This document shows positions 17,084-26,062 of a DNA stretch of 32,906 nucleotides, piece by piece. Each line of letters opens with the position of its first letter. The first letter of the stretch is position 1. The stretch lies in contig CAZVSU010000022.1 in assembly GCA_964629645.1 (NCBI GenBank), positions 1 through 32,906 on the forward strand. The letters are read 5' to 3'. The DNA comes from JAAKFL01 sp964629645. GTDB lineage: Bacteria; Chlamydiota; Chlamydiia; Chlamydiales; SLFE01. The notes below the pieces were generated by a model. That model ran no database searches. It was given only the letters and a program-made list of their open reading frames with translations, and was not told where the DNA came from. The position numbers were made by a program, and so were the translations under genes.

Positions 17084-19783
17084 ATGTTTAAAACCCCTGA
17101 ACATAAAAGGCTTATCGAATATCGCCACAGAAAGTCCAACTGGAAGCACTGGGGCCCTTACTTGAGCGAGCGGGCCTGGGGAACGGTAAGAGAGGATTAC
17201 AGCCCCGACGGAAACGCTTGGAACTATTTCCCTTTCGAAGAATCTGACAGCCGCGCCTACCGATGGAACGAAGACGGCCTCGCAGGAATCTGCGACCGCA
17301 ATCAGTACCTTTGCTTTTCTGTCGCTCTTTGGAACGGCAAAGACGAAAGACTCAAAGAGAGACTCTACGGTCTTTCCGGCCCTCAGGGCAACCACGGCGA
17401 GGATGTGAAAGAGTATTACTACTATCTTGACTCAACGCCCACCCACAGCTACATGAAAATGCTCTACAAATATCCCCAAAACGCCTTCCCCTACGACGAC
17501 CTGTTAAAGACCAATCAAAAAAGGGGCTACGACGAGCCTGAATACGAGCTGATTGATACGGGGATTTTCGACCGAAACGAATACTTTGACGTTTTTGTCG
17601 AATATGCAAAGGGAGACATGGATGATATCCTAATCAAAATCGAAGTTGCTAACCGGGCAGACAAAGACGCCGCATGCACCGTCTTACCCACACTCTGGTT
17701 TCGGAATACCTGGAGCTGGGGCTACGACAACGGACCAATGCACGACGTCTCGGAGAAACCTTTTATGAAGCTTGAGGGAGGCGCCATCGATGCCAGCCAT
17801 GTCAATCTGGGACATTACTTTCTCTACGGAGACGAAAACCCTGAATGGATCTTTACGGAAAACGACACAAGATCCAAAGAAAATAAAAGCCCCTACACGA
17901 AAGATTCTTTTCGCCGGCACCTCGTTGACGGGGACAAAGGCGCGGTCAATCCGGAACAAAAAGGGACGAAGGGCGCCGCTGTTTACAAGAGAGTTGTGCC
18001 GGCGCAAGGCTCAATCACACTCAGGCTGAGGCTCACAAACCTTAAGCTCGAGAAGCCTTTCGAAAATTTTGACGAAACGTTCCGCACGAGAAAAAGTGAA
18101 GCCGACGAATTTTATCAGGAGATTCAAAATCCTGAGCTTTCAGAAGATGAAAAGAATGTCCAGAGGCAGGGTTTTGCCGGCCTTCTCTGGTCAAAACAGC
18201 TCTACTACTACGACATTCCCCAATGGCTGGCGGGCGACCCCGCGTTCGGGGGAGTTCCCAGGGAGAGGCTGGAGGGTCGCAATCATGAATGGGTCAACCT
18301 GACCTGTTTCGACCCGATTTCAATGCCCGACAAGTGGGAGTACCCGTGGTTTGCCTCATGGGATCTCGCCTTTCACTGCGTCGCACTTGTCCTCCTCGAT
18401 CCGGTTTATGCGAAACGAATGCTCACTTTGATGACGCGGGAGTGGTACCTCCATCCCAACGGGCAAATTCCCGCTTATGAGTGGTCTTTTAGCGACGCCA
18501 ACCCCCCTGTCCACGCCTGGGCGACGCTGAGAGTCTATAAAATCGACGCCAAAACCACCGGCAAATACGACATTTCCTTTCTGCAGCAAATTTTCCACAA
18601 ACTGCTGATTAATTTCACCTGGTGGGTCAACCGCAAGGACTCGAAAGGTCTCAATGTTTTTGAAGGGGGCTTTTTAGGTTTGGACAACATCAGCGTCTTC
18701 GATCGAAGCGCCAAGCTTCCGGAAGGGGGAAGGCTTGAACAGGCAGACGGCACATCCTGGATGGCTTTTTATTGCCTCACCATGATGAAAATAGCCCTCG
18801 AGCTGTCGAAGCATATTCCCAGCTATCAAGACAGCGCGACCAAGTTTTTCGAACACTTTCTGCGAATTGCCAATGCCATGACCGACTGCGGCCAAAGGGG
18901 CTATTCGCTATGGAATGAAGAAGAAGGATTTTTCTATGACGCCCTCAATTTGCCAAATGGCGATATCATCCCGATCAAGGTGCGGTCGCTCGTTGGATTG
19001 CTCCCCCTCTTCGCTGTCGAGACCATAGAACCTGAGATGCTCCGAAGCATGCCTGTCTTCGAACGGCGGATGGAGTGGTTCTTGGCCAATCGCCCCCATC
19101 TCTCCGGCAAAATGGCCTGTTCCCGGGAGCTTGGGGAAGATCAGCGGCGCTTGACGGCGATTATGACAGAAGATCAATTGAAAAGAGTTTTGAGCGTGAT
19201 GCTTGACGAGGAGCGCTTCTTATCCGATTACGGCATTCGTTCAGTTTCGAAGTTTCACGATGAAAAGCCCTACACTCTGTCAATCGACGGGAAAAAATTC
19301 ACCATCAACTATGAGCCGGGGGAATCTGAAAGCGGGCTTTTCGGCGGAAACTCCAACTGGCGGGGACCTGTTTGGTTTCCGATCAATTTTTTGATTATTG
19401 AATCTCTTCAGAAGTTCCACCACTACTACGGCGACACTCTTAAAGTCGAATGTCCCACCGGTTCGGGCAACTGGATGAATTTAACAGAAGTGGCCACAGA
19501 TCTCTCTCAGCGCTTGATCCGCCTCTTTTTAAGAGATGAGCAGGGCAACAGGCCTATCTACGGCGCTATTGAAACGTTTCAGCAAGACCCTCACTGGAAA
19601 GACAACGTGCTGTTTAATGAATATTTCCACGGCGACACCGGCTTTGGCCTCGGCGCAAGCCACCAAACCGGGTGGACAGGTCTTGTCGTCAAGTTATTAC
19701 AACAATCCGGAGGACAACAATATGAGCGAAACCGCCAATATGGGGACGCTTCCCGCAGTCGAGACCCCTCGAAGGTCAATTGA
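17084..19783 (+). CDS. Glycoside hydrolase family 63-like glucosidase
   Basis: An 899-residue cytoplasmic-looking protein (no signal peptide) of the GH63 type, an (alpha/alpha)6-barrel inverting family that removes alpha-glucose from disaccharides, glucosylglycerate or oligosaccharides. It begins with the KRLIEY...WGPYLSERAWGTVREDYS block typical of bacterial members. It contains WFASWDLAFH with candidate general acid Asp427, a long barrel region, NWRGPVWFPINFL, and FNEYFHGDTGFGLGASHQTGWTGLV with candidate base Glu846. A start 2 codons earlier (GTG) is possible, but the ATG at 17084 has the better-spaced GAGAGG site. The 3' end runs 62 nt into the next gene; the final ~21 residues past the conserved end look like unselected extension. 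Inference: it supplies free sugar to the downstream oxidoreductases. Confidence 0.85.
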   Translation: MFKTPEHKRLIEYRHRKSNWKHWGPYLSERAWGTVREDYSPDGNAWNYFPFEESDSRAYRWNEDGLAGICDRNQYLCFSVALWNGKDERLKERLYGLSGPQGNHGEDVKEYYYYLDSTPTHSYMKMLYKYPQNAFPYDDLLKTNQKRGYDEPEYELIDTGIFDRNEYFDVFVEYAKGDMDDILIKIEVANRADKDAACTVLPTLWFRNTWSWGYDNGPMHDVSEKPFMKLEGGAIDASHVNLGHYFLYGDENPEWIFTENDTRSKENKSPYTKDSFRRHLVDGDKGAVNPEQKGTKGAAVYKRVVPAQGSITLRLRLTNLKLEKPFENFDETFRTRKSEADEFYQEIQNPELSEDEKNVQRQGFAGLLWSKQLYYYDIPQWLAGDPAFGGVPRERLEGRNHEWVNLTCFDPISMPDKWEYPWFASWDLAFHCVALVLLDPVYAKRMLTLMTREWYLHPNGQIPAYEWSFSDANPPVHAWATLRVYKIDAKTTGKYDISFLQQIFHKLLINFTWWVNRKDSKGLNVFEGGFLGLDNISVFDRSAKLPEGGRLEQADGTSWMAFYCLTMMKIALELSKHIPSYQDSATKFFEHFLRIANAMTDCGQRGYSLWNEEEGFFYDALNLPNGDIIPIKVRSLVGLLPLFAVETIEPEMLRSMPVFERRMEWFLANRPHLSGKMACSRELGEDQRRLTAIMTEDQLKRVLSVMLDEERFLSDYGIRSVSKFHDEKPYTLSIDGKKFTINYEPGESESGLFGGNSNWRGPVWFPINFLIIESLQKFHHYYGDTLKVECPTGSGNWMNLTEVATDLSQRLIRLFLRDEQGNRPIYGAIETFQQDPHWKDNVLFNEYFHGDTGFGLGASHQTGWTGLVVKLLQQSGGQQYERNRQYGDASRSRDPSKVN

Positions 19784-20585
19784 CAAATGTTTAAAAGGCC
19801 AAAAAGCTCTGATTACGGGAGCTGATGCCGGGATCGGGCGGGGCGTAGCTGTCGCCTTAGCAGAGGCAGGAGCCGACGTCGTGGTTAACTATCACAAAGA
19901 CGGCGATTCTGCAGAAGAGGTTGTTCAAGAGATAAAAAAAGCGGGAGGGCAAAACGTCTACGCCCACCAGGCCGATGTCTCAAAAGAAGAGGACGTCCTC
20001 GCAATGTACGAAAAGATGATAAAGGAGTTTGGAACCGTTGACATACTGGTGAGCAACGCCGGACTTCAATCAGACGCTCCCCTGGAAGAGATGACCTTGG
20101 CAAAATGGAATCTTGTGCTTGGGGTCAACCTGACGGGACAATTTCTTTGCTGCCGGGAAGCGGTCAAAGAGTTCAGGCGTCGCGGCGTCAAAAAAGAGAT
20201 CTCCAGCGCCGCTGGAAAAATCATCTGTATGAGTTCCGTCCATCAAATCATCCCTTGGGCAGGACACATCAACTATGCCACGTCAAAAGGTGGGATTCAC
20301 ATGATGATGCAGACGCTGTCTCAAGAGGTGGCGCCCGATAAAATCAGAGTCAATAGCATTGCGCCGGGAGCGATCAAAACCAAGATCAACAAAGAAGCGT
20401 GGGACACCCCCGAGGCGCTGAACAAACTGCTCGAGCTGATCCCTTATAAGAGGATTGGCGAGCCGGAAGACATCGGCAAAGCGGCCGTCTGGCTCGCTTC
20501 CGACAACAGCGATTATGTCAATGGCACAACAATTTATGTGGATGGCGGCATGACGCTTTATCCAGGATTTGTCGATAACGGATAA
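19722..20585 (+). CDS. Glucose 1-dehydrogenase-like short-chain dehydrogenase
   Basis: A 287-residue SDR: TGADAGIGRG cofactor motif, NAGLQSDAP, the catalytic Ser in ICMSSVHQ with Tyr and Lys in YATSKGG, IAPGAIKTKIN, and the C-terminal YVDGGMTLYPGF block common in glucose 1-dehydrogenases. The Asn-Tyr-His-Lys after strand 2 (VVNYHKD) suggests NADP use is possible. The frame is open far upstream within the GH63 gene; I start at 19722 because a perfect GGAGG lies 8 nt before it. It therefore overlaps the GH63 3' end by 62 nt in another frame. In context it would oxidise the sugar released by the GH63 enzyme to the lactone, in the cytoplasm. Confidence 0.88.
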   Translation: MSETANMGTLPAVETPRRSIDKCLKGQKALITGADAGIGRGVAVALAEAGADVVVNYHKDGDSAEEVVQEIKKAGGQNVYAHQADVSKEEDVLAMYEKMIKEFGTVDILVSNAGLQSDAPLEEMTLAKWNLVLGVNLTGQFLCCREAVKEFRRRGVKKEISSAAGKIICMSSVHQIIPWAGHINYATSKGGIHMMMQTLSQEVAPDKIRVNSIAPGAIKTKINKEAWDTPEALNKLLELIPYKRIGEPEDIGKAAVWLASDNSDYVNGTTIYVDGGMTLYPGFVDNG

Positions 20586-20596
20586 GGAGCCCACAA

Positions 20597-22171
20597 ATGT
20601 CTGAACAATTTGATATTATCATCATTGGCAGCGGAGCGGGAGGGGGAACCCTCGCCCACCACTTAGCGAGCCGATGCGAAAAAAAAATCCTCATTCTCGA
20701 AAGAGGAGACTACCTCCGCCGCGAAAAAGACAATTGGAGCTCCAAGGCTGTTTTCGCTGAAGAGAAATACCATACACATGAAACATGGATTGATAAGACG
20801 GGAAAAGAGTTTCGACCCGGCACCCACTACTATGTGGGAGGCAACACGAAAGTGTACGGGGCAGCGCTTATGCGCCTTAGGGAAAAAGACTTCGGGGAGG
20901 TGGTTCATCGCGACGGCGTTTCTCCGGCCTGGCCCCTCACCTATGAAGAGTTAAAGCCCTACTACCTTGAAGCGGAAAAGCTCTATCACGTCCACGGAGA
21001 AAGAGGAGAAGATCCCCTTGAGCCTCGCGACGACCATCCCTTTCCCTACCCCCCTGTCAAACACGAACCGAGAATTCAACAGCTCTCAGACGACCTAACG
21101 CGCCTAGGGCTCAAACCCTTCCACCTTCCTTTGGGACTCAAGCTCGACGAGTCCGACTGGCACAAAAGCCCTTGCATCAAGTGCAACACATGCGACGGGT
21201 TCCCCTGCCTTGTCGATGCCAAAGCCGACGCCCAAGTCGTTGCTGTGGACCCGGCGCTCAAAAAAGGGACGCTCACTTTGGAAACCAACTGCTATGTGTC
21301 GAAGCTTGAAACAGATGAAAGCGGCGCGCGCGTCACAAAAGTTCACGTTGAACGGGGCGGCGAAACGCTCACCTTCGAAGGAAAGATTGTGGTTGTCTCC
21401 TGCGGCGCAGTCAACTCAGCGGCTCTTTTGCTAAGATCAGCCAATGAACACCATCCCAATGGCCTTGCTAATCGCTCGGACGTCGTCGGGCGTCATTATA
21501 TGTGCCACAACAACAGCGCCCTGATGGCGCTATCGTCTCAGCCAAATCGAACAAAATTCCAGAAGACTCTGGCCCTGACCGATTATTACTATGGATCAGA
21601 CGACGATGACTATCCCCTCGGCCTGATTCAAATGCTCGGAAAATCAGATGCCGAAATGATGAAAGGCGACGCCCCTAAAATCACACCTCTCAAGGTTCTT
21701 GACGAGATGGCCACCCACTCCATCGATTTTTGGCTGACAACAGAAGATCTTCCCGATCCCAACAACCGGGTCACGTGGGATGAAAAAGGGAAAATTCATC
21801 TCACCTACACAGAAAACAACACCGAATCCCACCACAAACTGCTGAAAAAACTGGAAAGCATGTTAAGCCATATCGGCTGCCAATCAAAACTGATTCCCAA
21901 TCATGTCTATTTAGGGAAAAAGATCCCTATCGCAGGGGTGGCCCATCAATGCGGAACGATCCGTTTTGGCGATGATCCGAGCCTATCTGCACTCGATCGA
22001 AATTGTAAAGCGCATGATCTGGAAAACCTCTACGTTGTCGACTCGAGCTTCTTTCCTTCGGCCTCTGCGGTGAACCCTTCGCTCACGATTATCGCAAATG
22101 CCATTCGAGTCGGGGATCACTTGCTCCAGGAAATCGGCGCGCAAAAAACAAGTGCTGCGTTTGCAAAATAA
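20597..22171 (+). CDS. GMC-family FAD oxidoreductase with cysteine cluster
   Basis: A 524-residue flavoprotein of the glucose-methanol-choline family. FAD-binding GSGAGGG at 11-17 and ERGDYL after strand 2; YYVGGNTKVYGAAL is the family signature. The C-terminal active site has His450 (VAHQCGTIRFG) and Asn493 (AVNPSLTIIANA), the His/Asn pair. Residues 193-204 carry CIKCNTCDGFPC, a CxxCxxCx4C cluster that could bind Fe-S or be structural; related bacterial GMC enzymes have a different cysteine cluster in this place. No signal peptide. AAGGAG precedes the ATG, 11 nt after the SDR stop, and a terminator follows. Likely substrate is a sugar, polyol or its lactone made by the neighbours (inference); electron acceptor unknown. 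Confidence 0.87.
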   Translation: MSEQFDIIIIGSGAGGGTLAHHLASRCEKKILILERGDYLRREKDNWSSKAVFAEEKYHTHETWIDKTGKEFRPGTHYYVGGNTKVYGAALMRLREKDFGEVVHRDGVSPAWPLTYEELKPYYLEAEKLYHVHGERGEDPLEPRDDHPFPYPPVKHEPRIQQLSDDLTRLGLKPFHLPLGLKLDESDWHKSPCIKCNTCDGFPCLVDAKADAQVVAVDPALKKGTLTLETNCYVSKLETDESGARVTKVHVERGGETLTFEGKIVVVSCGAVNSAALLLRSANEHHPNGLANRSDVVGRHYMCHNNSALMALSSQPNRTKFQKTLALTDYYYGSDDDDYPLGLIQMLGKSDAEMMKGDAPKITPLKVLDEMATHSIDFWLTTEDLPDPNNRVTWDEKGKIHLTYTENNTESHHKLLKKLESMLSHIGCQSKLIPNHVYLGKKIPIAGVAHQCGTIRFGDDPSLSALDRNCKAHDLENLYVVDSSFFPSASAVNPSLTIIANAIRVGDHLLQEIGAQKTSAAFAK

Positions 22172-22186
22172 TTGCCCCGGCATCAG

Positions 22187-22209
22187 AAGGGGGCATTGCC
22201 CCCTTTTTT
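22187..22209 (+). terminator. Rho-independent terminator of the GH63-SDR-GMC operon
   Basis: GGGGGC-ATT-GCCCCC followed by TTTTTT, 15 nt after the GMC stop codon; the flanking AA/TT extend the stem. Confidence 0.92.
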
Positions 22210-22274
22210 CAATATCCAGCTTTAATTGAATTAATTACGTCAAGACCTGTTAAATAAGAAGACTCAAACGCCCC

Positions 22275-22303
22275 TTGAAATTAAGTCATCTCCCTGACAC
22301 AAT
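22275..22303 (+). promoter_or_regulatory. Candidate promoter placing the transcription start at the GTG of the transporter
   Basis: TTGAAA and CACAAT are separated by 17 bp. A start 7-9 nt beyond the -10 box falls at about 22310-22312, i.e. at the GTG start codon itself, suggesting a leaderless mRNA. The -10 match is weak. Confidence 0.3.
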
Positions 22304-22311
22304 CCTAACTT

Positions 22312-24528
22312 GTGACAGATACAAATCAAAAAGAAACACGTATTCACGAAAACGGATTTGGGACATTTTCCGGGGTTTTCGTCCCCAATGTCACCATGAT
22401 GTTTGGTGTGATTCTTTTTTTGAGGCTCACTCTCGTTCTCGGCTATTTGGGAATCTGGGAGTTTTTGTGCGTCATCGCTATCGGCCTTGCCGTGATGATC
22501 ATCACCTCTCTTTCCATCTCATCTGTTGTCACCAATATGAAAGTGGGAGGGGGCGGCGCTTATTTCCTTTTATCCCGATCTTTGGGAATTGAAATAGGAG
22601 GGGCCCTCGGCATCGCCATTGTCTTGTCCCAAATGATTTCACTCTCCCTTGTCGTGACCGGTTTTGCCTACTCCATCACCAGTCTTTATCCCGATATTTC
22701 AGTGATCACCGTTGAAGTTGTCACAATGATTGGACTTCTGATCGTCAGTTCGGTCTCGGCTAACTTAGCGCTGAAAACGCAGCAACTTATTTTTTGGACA
22801 CTTTGCGCCTCGATTCTTTCCATCCTCTTTTTTACAGTGCCGAGAACGGTCCCTCTGGACCTTAGGTACTACCCCGACGGCCTCACCTTTTGGCAAGGGT
22901 TTGCTATTTTTTACCCTGCATTTACGGGAATTGAAGCCGGTATGGCAATGTCGGGCAACTTAAAAGACCCTTCACGCTCTCTATCGAAAGGAAATTTTTG
23001 GTCCCTTCTGTTTTCGGCGGCCACCTATACCTCTCTTGCCCTCTTTCTGTGGTGGACCTTCACGCCAAGAGTCCTGCAATCTTCAGAGTTTTTATTGATC
23101 GATCAGTCGTCTGTCCCCTTCTTGATTTATATGGGCATCTGGCTCGCCACACTCTCAAGCGCCCTCGGCAATCTTTTAGGAGCCCCCCGCATGCTGCAGA
23201 TGATCGCCGAAGATGGCATCGCGCCGGAATTTTTAAGCCGCACATTTGGCGCTCATAAAGAGCCTCGCTATTCGACAGCCGTCATTTTTTTCGCATCGCT
23301 TTGCCTCATCTTGACCACAACCATTGATCAAATTATTCCCATATTGACAATGATCTGCCTTCTCACTTACGGCTCCATGAACCTTGTTGCCGGTTTCGAG
23401 GAGTTGATCCACAGCCCGACGTGGAGGCCGACCGTTCGTACGCCGTGGCAGCTCAGTTTTGCGGGAGCTATTGCTTGTTACAGCTTAATGTTTTTGATCA
23501 ATCCTCTCTTCGCCGGCGTTGCAATATTGATTGTTTTCGCCCTTTATATCGGCCTCAGGTGGCGCGGGTTCGATGTGAATTACCAAGATTTGGTCGACAA
23601 TATCTTTTTCTTTTTCTCAAGAACCATTGTGTATCGCCTATCGGAAATGGAAGAGCACGCGACAACCTGGCACCCGCACATTCTGTTTGTCGCCAGATCC
23701 CCTATACAAAACGAAACCATGCTCCGCATCGCCCATGACATAACGCAGAGGAGCGGAATTTTGACCGCAGCCTCCATCGTCCCCGATTTTTGGTCCGACC
23801 CGGAACAAATTGACCAGCTCAAATCACGCGTCAAAGAGTGGATGGACGACAACCAGATAAGGGGATTTGCCGAAGTACAATCCTATGAATACTTTTATGA
23901 CGGCGTCGAAGCCTTGATCAAATCTTATGGGATCGGCCCCCTGCAGCCCAACACTCTTTGGGTCCCGTCAGGCGAAACATTCGAAAGCGATATCGACGAC
24001 ATGATCCGTGTCGTGCATACCGCCCAGCAGAACAGCAAAAATTTGATCATCAGTTTCTTCGACCAAGAGGAAAACGAAAAGAAACCCTCGTTCGGACGAA
24101 AGCGGATCGATCTTTGGTGGGATTCGGACTCAAGAGACAGCTTTGAATTGATGATGAGCTATGTCCTGTCGTTAAGAACAGGCGCGATGTGGGCGAAACG
24201 GACAGTCAATTTGCGCACGACAGTTCCCGATAAAACAGCCAGAAGGCATCTCGAAGAGCATTTTCAGCAGCTTTTTGCCAACCTAAGGATTAAATTTAAG
24301 ACAAAAATTGAAATTGAAACGGAAGGACAGCCTTATCAATTTTGGAAAAAACATTCGAGAAAAGCCGATTTAATCCTGGTTCCGCTAAAACCCATCACCG
24401 ATTTTGAGGAAATCGACGACTATAAAGAGTATCTTCTTCGGATTTGGTTCAACCTGCCGCCGGAAATCCCTACTCTTGCCATCACTTCATACGACTCCCT
24501 TGATCACAAAGAGGTGTACTCTGGCTAG
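22312..24528 (+). CDS. SLC12-like cation-chloride cotransporter (APC superfamily)
   Basis: A 738-residue inner-membrane protein. The first ~430 residues hold about 11-12 transmembrane segments with the SLC12 pattern: GTFSGVFVPNVTMMFGVILFLRL in helix 1, VGGGGAYFLLSRSLGIEIGGALG in helix 3 region, FAIFYPAFTGIEAGMAMSGNLKDPSRS, and ALGNLLGAPRMLQMIAEDG. The C-terminal ~300 residues form a cytoplasmic domain with HPHILFVARSP and AITSYDS segments, as in Na-K-Cl cotransporters. The predicted role is coupled Na+/K+/Cl- or amino acid transport. The start is a GTG with an in-frame stop 4 nt upstream and no ribosome-binding site, so no earlier start exists in this frame. Substrate ions cannot be read from sequence with confidence. 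Confidence 0.85.
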   Translation: MTDTNQKETRIHENGFGTFSGVFVPNVTMMFGVILFLRLTLVLGYLGIWEFLCVIAIGLAVMIITSLSISSVVTNMKVGGGGAYFLLSRSLGIEIGGALGIAIVLSQMISLSLVVTGFAYSITSLYPDISVITVEVVTMIGLLIVSSVSANLALKTQQLIFWTLCASILSILFFTVPRTVPLDLRYYPDGLTFWQGFAIFYPAFTGIEAGMAMSGNLKDPSRSLSKGNFWSLLFSAATYTSLALFLWWTFTPRVLQSSEFLLIDQSSVPFLIYMGIWLATLSSALGNLLGAPRMLQMIAEDGIAPEFLSRTFGAHKEPRYSTAVIFFASLCLILTTTIDQIIPILTMICLLTYGSMNLVAGFEELIHSPTWRPTVRTPWQLSFAGAIACYSLMFLINPLFAGVAILIVFALYIGLRWRGFDVNYQDLVDNIFFFFSRTIVYRLSEMEEHATTWHPHILFVARSPIQNETMLRIAHDITQRSGILTAASIVPDFWSDPEQIDQLKSRVKEWMDDNQIRGFAEVQSYEYFYDGVEALIKSYGIGPLQPNTLWVPSGETFESDIDDMIRVVHTAQQNSKNLIISFFDQEENEKKPSFGRKRIDLWWDSDSRDSFELMMSYVLSLRTGAMWAKRTVNLRTTVPDKTARRHLEEHFQQLFANLRIKFKTKIEIETEGQPYQFWKKHSRKADLILVPLKPITDFEEIDDYKEYLLRIWFNLPPEIPTLAITSYDSLDHKEVYSG

Positions 24529-24579
24529 CACTTATTTAGACTCGCCGCGCTTGCTCGCAAGCATCGGCCTTTTGTTGCG

Positions 24580-25431
24580 ATGAAAAAAACAACCTGTCTC
24601 CTTGTTGCCCTTCTTGTTTGGAGCTCGGCCCTTTCGGCCCGGCCAAGACTCATCCTTGGCTGCCGCGAAAATGCCGGCCTCTTCAGCATCTTATTCGATG
24701 TGACTTCCCTTTGTCTTCATTACGACCTGGGCGACTACGATGGAATCAAAGTTGACTTTCTTGGCAGCGGCCTTTACTACGACCCTGACGTTGGCTTCAA
24801 TTGGTGGACCTATTATTTTGACCCAATCGCCGAAGGTCGACTCGATCATGCCAAAAGAATCGTGGGAAACCCCCCTTATTCAAAACCTCGTGAGATCGAG
24901 CAGCATACTCCTCGGAAAACCGTGTCTCAAATCATCGACCGTTACATCCATTTGAGAGAGGAGATTGCCGAGACGATCGATCAGTTCGCCCGTACGCATT
25001 TTACAGGTCGGCACGTCATTGGCCTTCACTACCGCGGGACCGACAAATACGAAGAGGCCCCAAGGGTCGCGTACTCAAAAGTCGTGGCTGAAATCCGCTC
25101 CTATTTGGATCAACACAGCTTTGACGAGTGCGTCGTCATTTTTGTTGCGACCGATGAAATGGCGTTTTTAACCAAAATGGTCGAGGAATTCGGCGACCGC
25201 GTTGTCTACTACGAAGATGCCTTTAGAGCCACAGACCACCTCCCCCTTCATAAAAATCCCGCACTGCCAAAATATCATATGGGTAAAGATGCTGTTATCG
25301 ATTGCTACCTTTTATCCAAAACCGATATTTTATTTCGCACAAGCTCTAATTTGAGTTTATTCTCCACTTTTATCAATCCCGATTTGCCTGTCAGAATGTT
25401 GAATTACAGATACAAATCCCACACGATCTAA
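24580..25431 (+). CDS. Exported fucosyltransferase-like protein (NodZ/FUT8-type GT-B fold)
   Basis: A 283-residue protein. Residues 1-20 (KKTTCLLVALLVWSSALSA) form a signal peptide with a likely cleavage after LSA. The body has three segments reminiscent of alpha-1,6-/O-fucosyltransferases: IGLHYRGTDKYEE (compare the H-x-R-x-x-D-K nucleotide-binding motif), VVIFVATDEMAFLTKMVEEFG, and AVIDCYLLSKTDILFRTSSNLSLFS. These are the typical motif I-III arrangement, although the protein is shorter than FUT8. An exported glycosyltransferase is unexpected because nucleotide sugars are cytoplasmic; it might act after delivery into the host or use another donor. No ribosome-binding site is apparent, and the gene begins 51 nt after the transporter, so co-transcription is possible. 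Function rests on motif resemblance only. Confidence 0.65.
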   Translation: MKKTTCLLVALLVWSSALSARPRLILGCRENAGLFSILFDVTSLCLHYDLGDYDGIKVDFLGSGLYYDPDVGFNWWTYYFDPIAEGRLDHAKRIVGNPPYSKPREIEQHTPRKTVSQIIDRYIHLREEIAETIDQFARTHFTGRHVIGLHYRGTDKYEEAPRVAYSKVVAEIRSYLDQHSFDECVVIFVATDEMAFLTKMVEEFGDRVVYYEDAFRATDHLPLHKNPALPKYHMGKDAVIDCYLLSKTDILFRTSSNLSLFSTFINPDLPVRMLNYRYKSHTI

Positions 25432-25495
25432 TCGACGATCAGTTGCGAAGAAAGAAGCGATCACTCACAATGACCCAAAATGAGGAGAGGTGTCT

Positions 25496-26005
25496 ATGGC
25501 GACAATTGCTGTTTTGATTCATGACGGATTCGAAGATTCCGAATACGTAAAACCCGCGGAAGCTTTTAAGGACCAGGGGCATGAAATCATCTGCCTCGGA
25601 TTGGAAGAGGGAGCGGTTGTCAAGGGCAAAAAGGAAGGAACAGAAGTGACAATCTCCCGCTCTGTCGCTGCCGCCAACCCCGAGGAGTACGACGCGCTGC
25701 TCATTCCCGGAGGCTATGCACCCGACAAGCTGAGAGCTCATGCTGAACCGGTCGATTTTGTCGAAAAGTTTTTTGCGACCGGGAAGCCGATCTTTTCAAT
25801 CTGCCACGGCCCTCAGCTTCTAATCTCGGCTCAGGTTTTAAAGGGCAAAACATGCACGGGATACCGCTCAATTGCTCAGGACATCAAAAATGCAGGGGCC
25901 CATTTCGTCGATCAAGAGGTTGTCGTCGACGGTAATTTGATCACAAGCCGTCAGCCAAGCGACATACCCGCATTCAACGAAGCGTGCCTGAAGGCTCTTT
26001 CCTAA
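25496..26005 (+). CDS. PfpI/DJ-1 family protein (class I glutamine amidotransferase-like)
   Basis: A 169-residue single-domain protein. It begins ATIAVLIHDGFEDSEYVKP with the conserved Glu of the PfpI family, has the LLIPGGYAPDKLR strand-turn, and the nucleophile elbow IFSICHGPQLLIS with the catalytic Cys followed by His. VDGNLITSRQPSDIPAF closes the fold as usual. Members act as deglycases, stress proteins or intracellular peptidases. The GTG two codons earlier is less likely because it lies inside the AGGAGAGG ribosome-binding site that serves the ATG at 25496. No signal peptide. It stands between a secreted GT-like gene and a convergent outer-membrane gene, with no obvious functional link. 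Confidence 0.9.
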   Translation: MATIAVLIHDGFEDSEYVKPAEAFKDQGHEIICLGLEEGAVVKGKKEGTEVTISRSVAAANPEEYDALLIPGGYAPDKLRAHAEPVDFVEKFFATGKPIFSICHGPQLLISAQVLKGKTCTGYRSIAQDIKNAGAHFVDQEVVVDGNLITSRQPSDIPAFNEACLKALS

Positions 26006-26062
26006 CGTTTCGAAAAGAGAGCCTCTTCGCTTCTTATGAGTCATGGGACCCGGGATTTTTTT

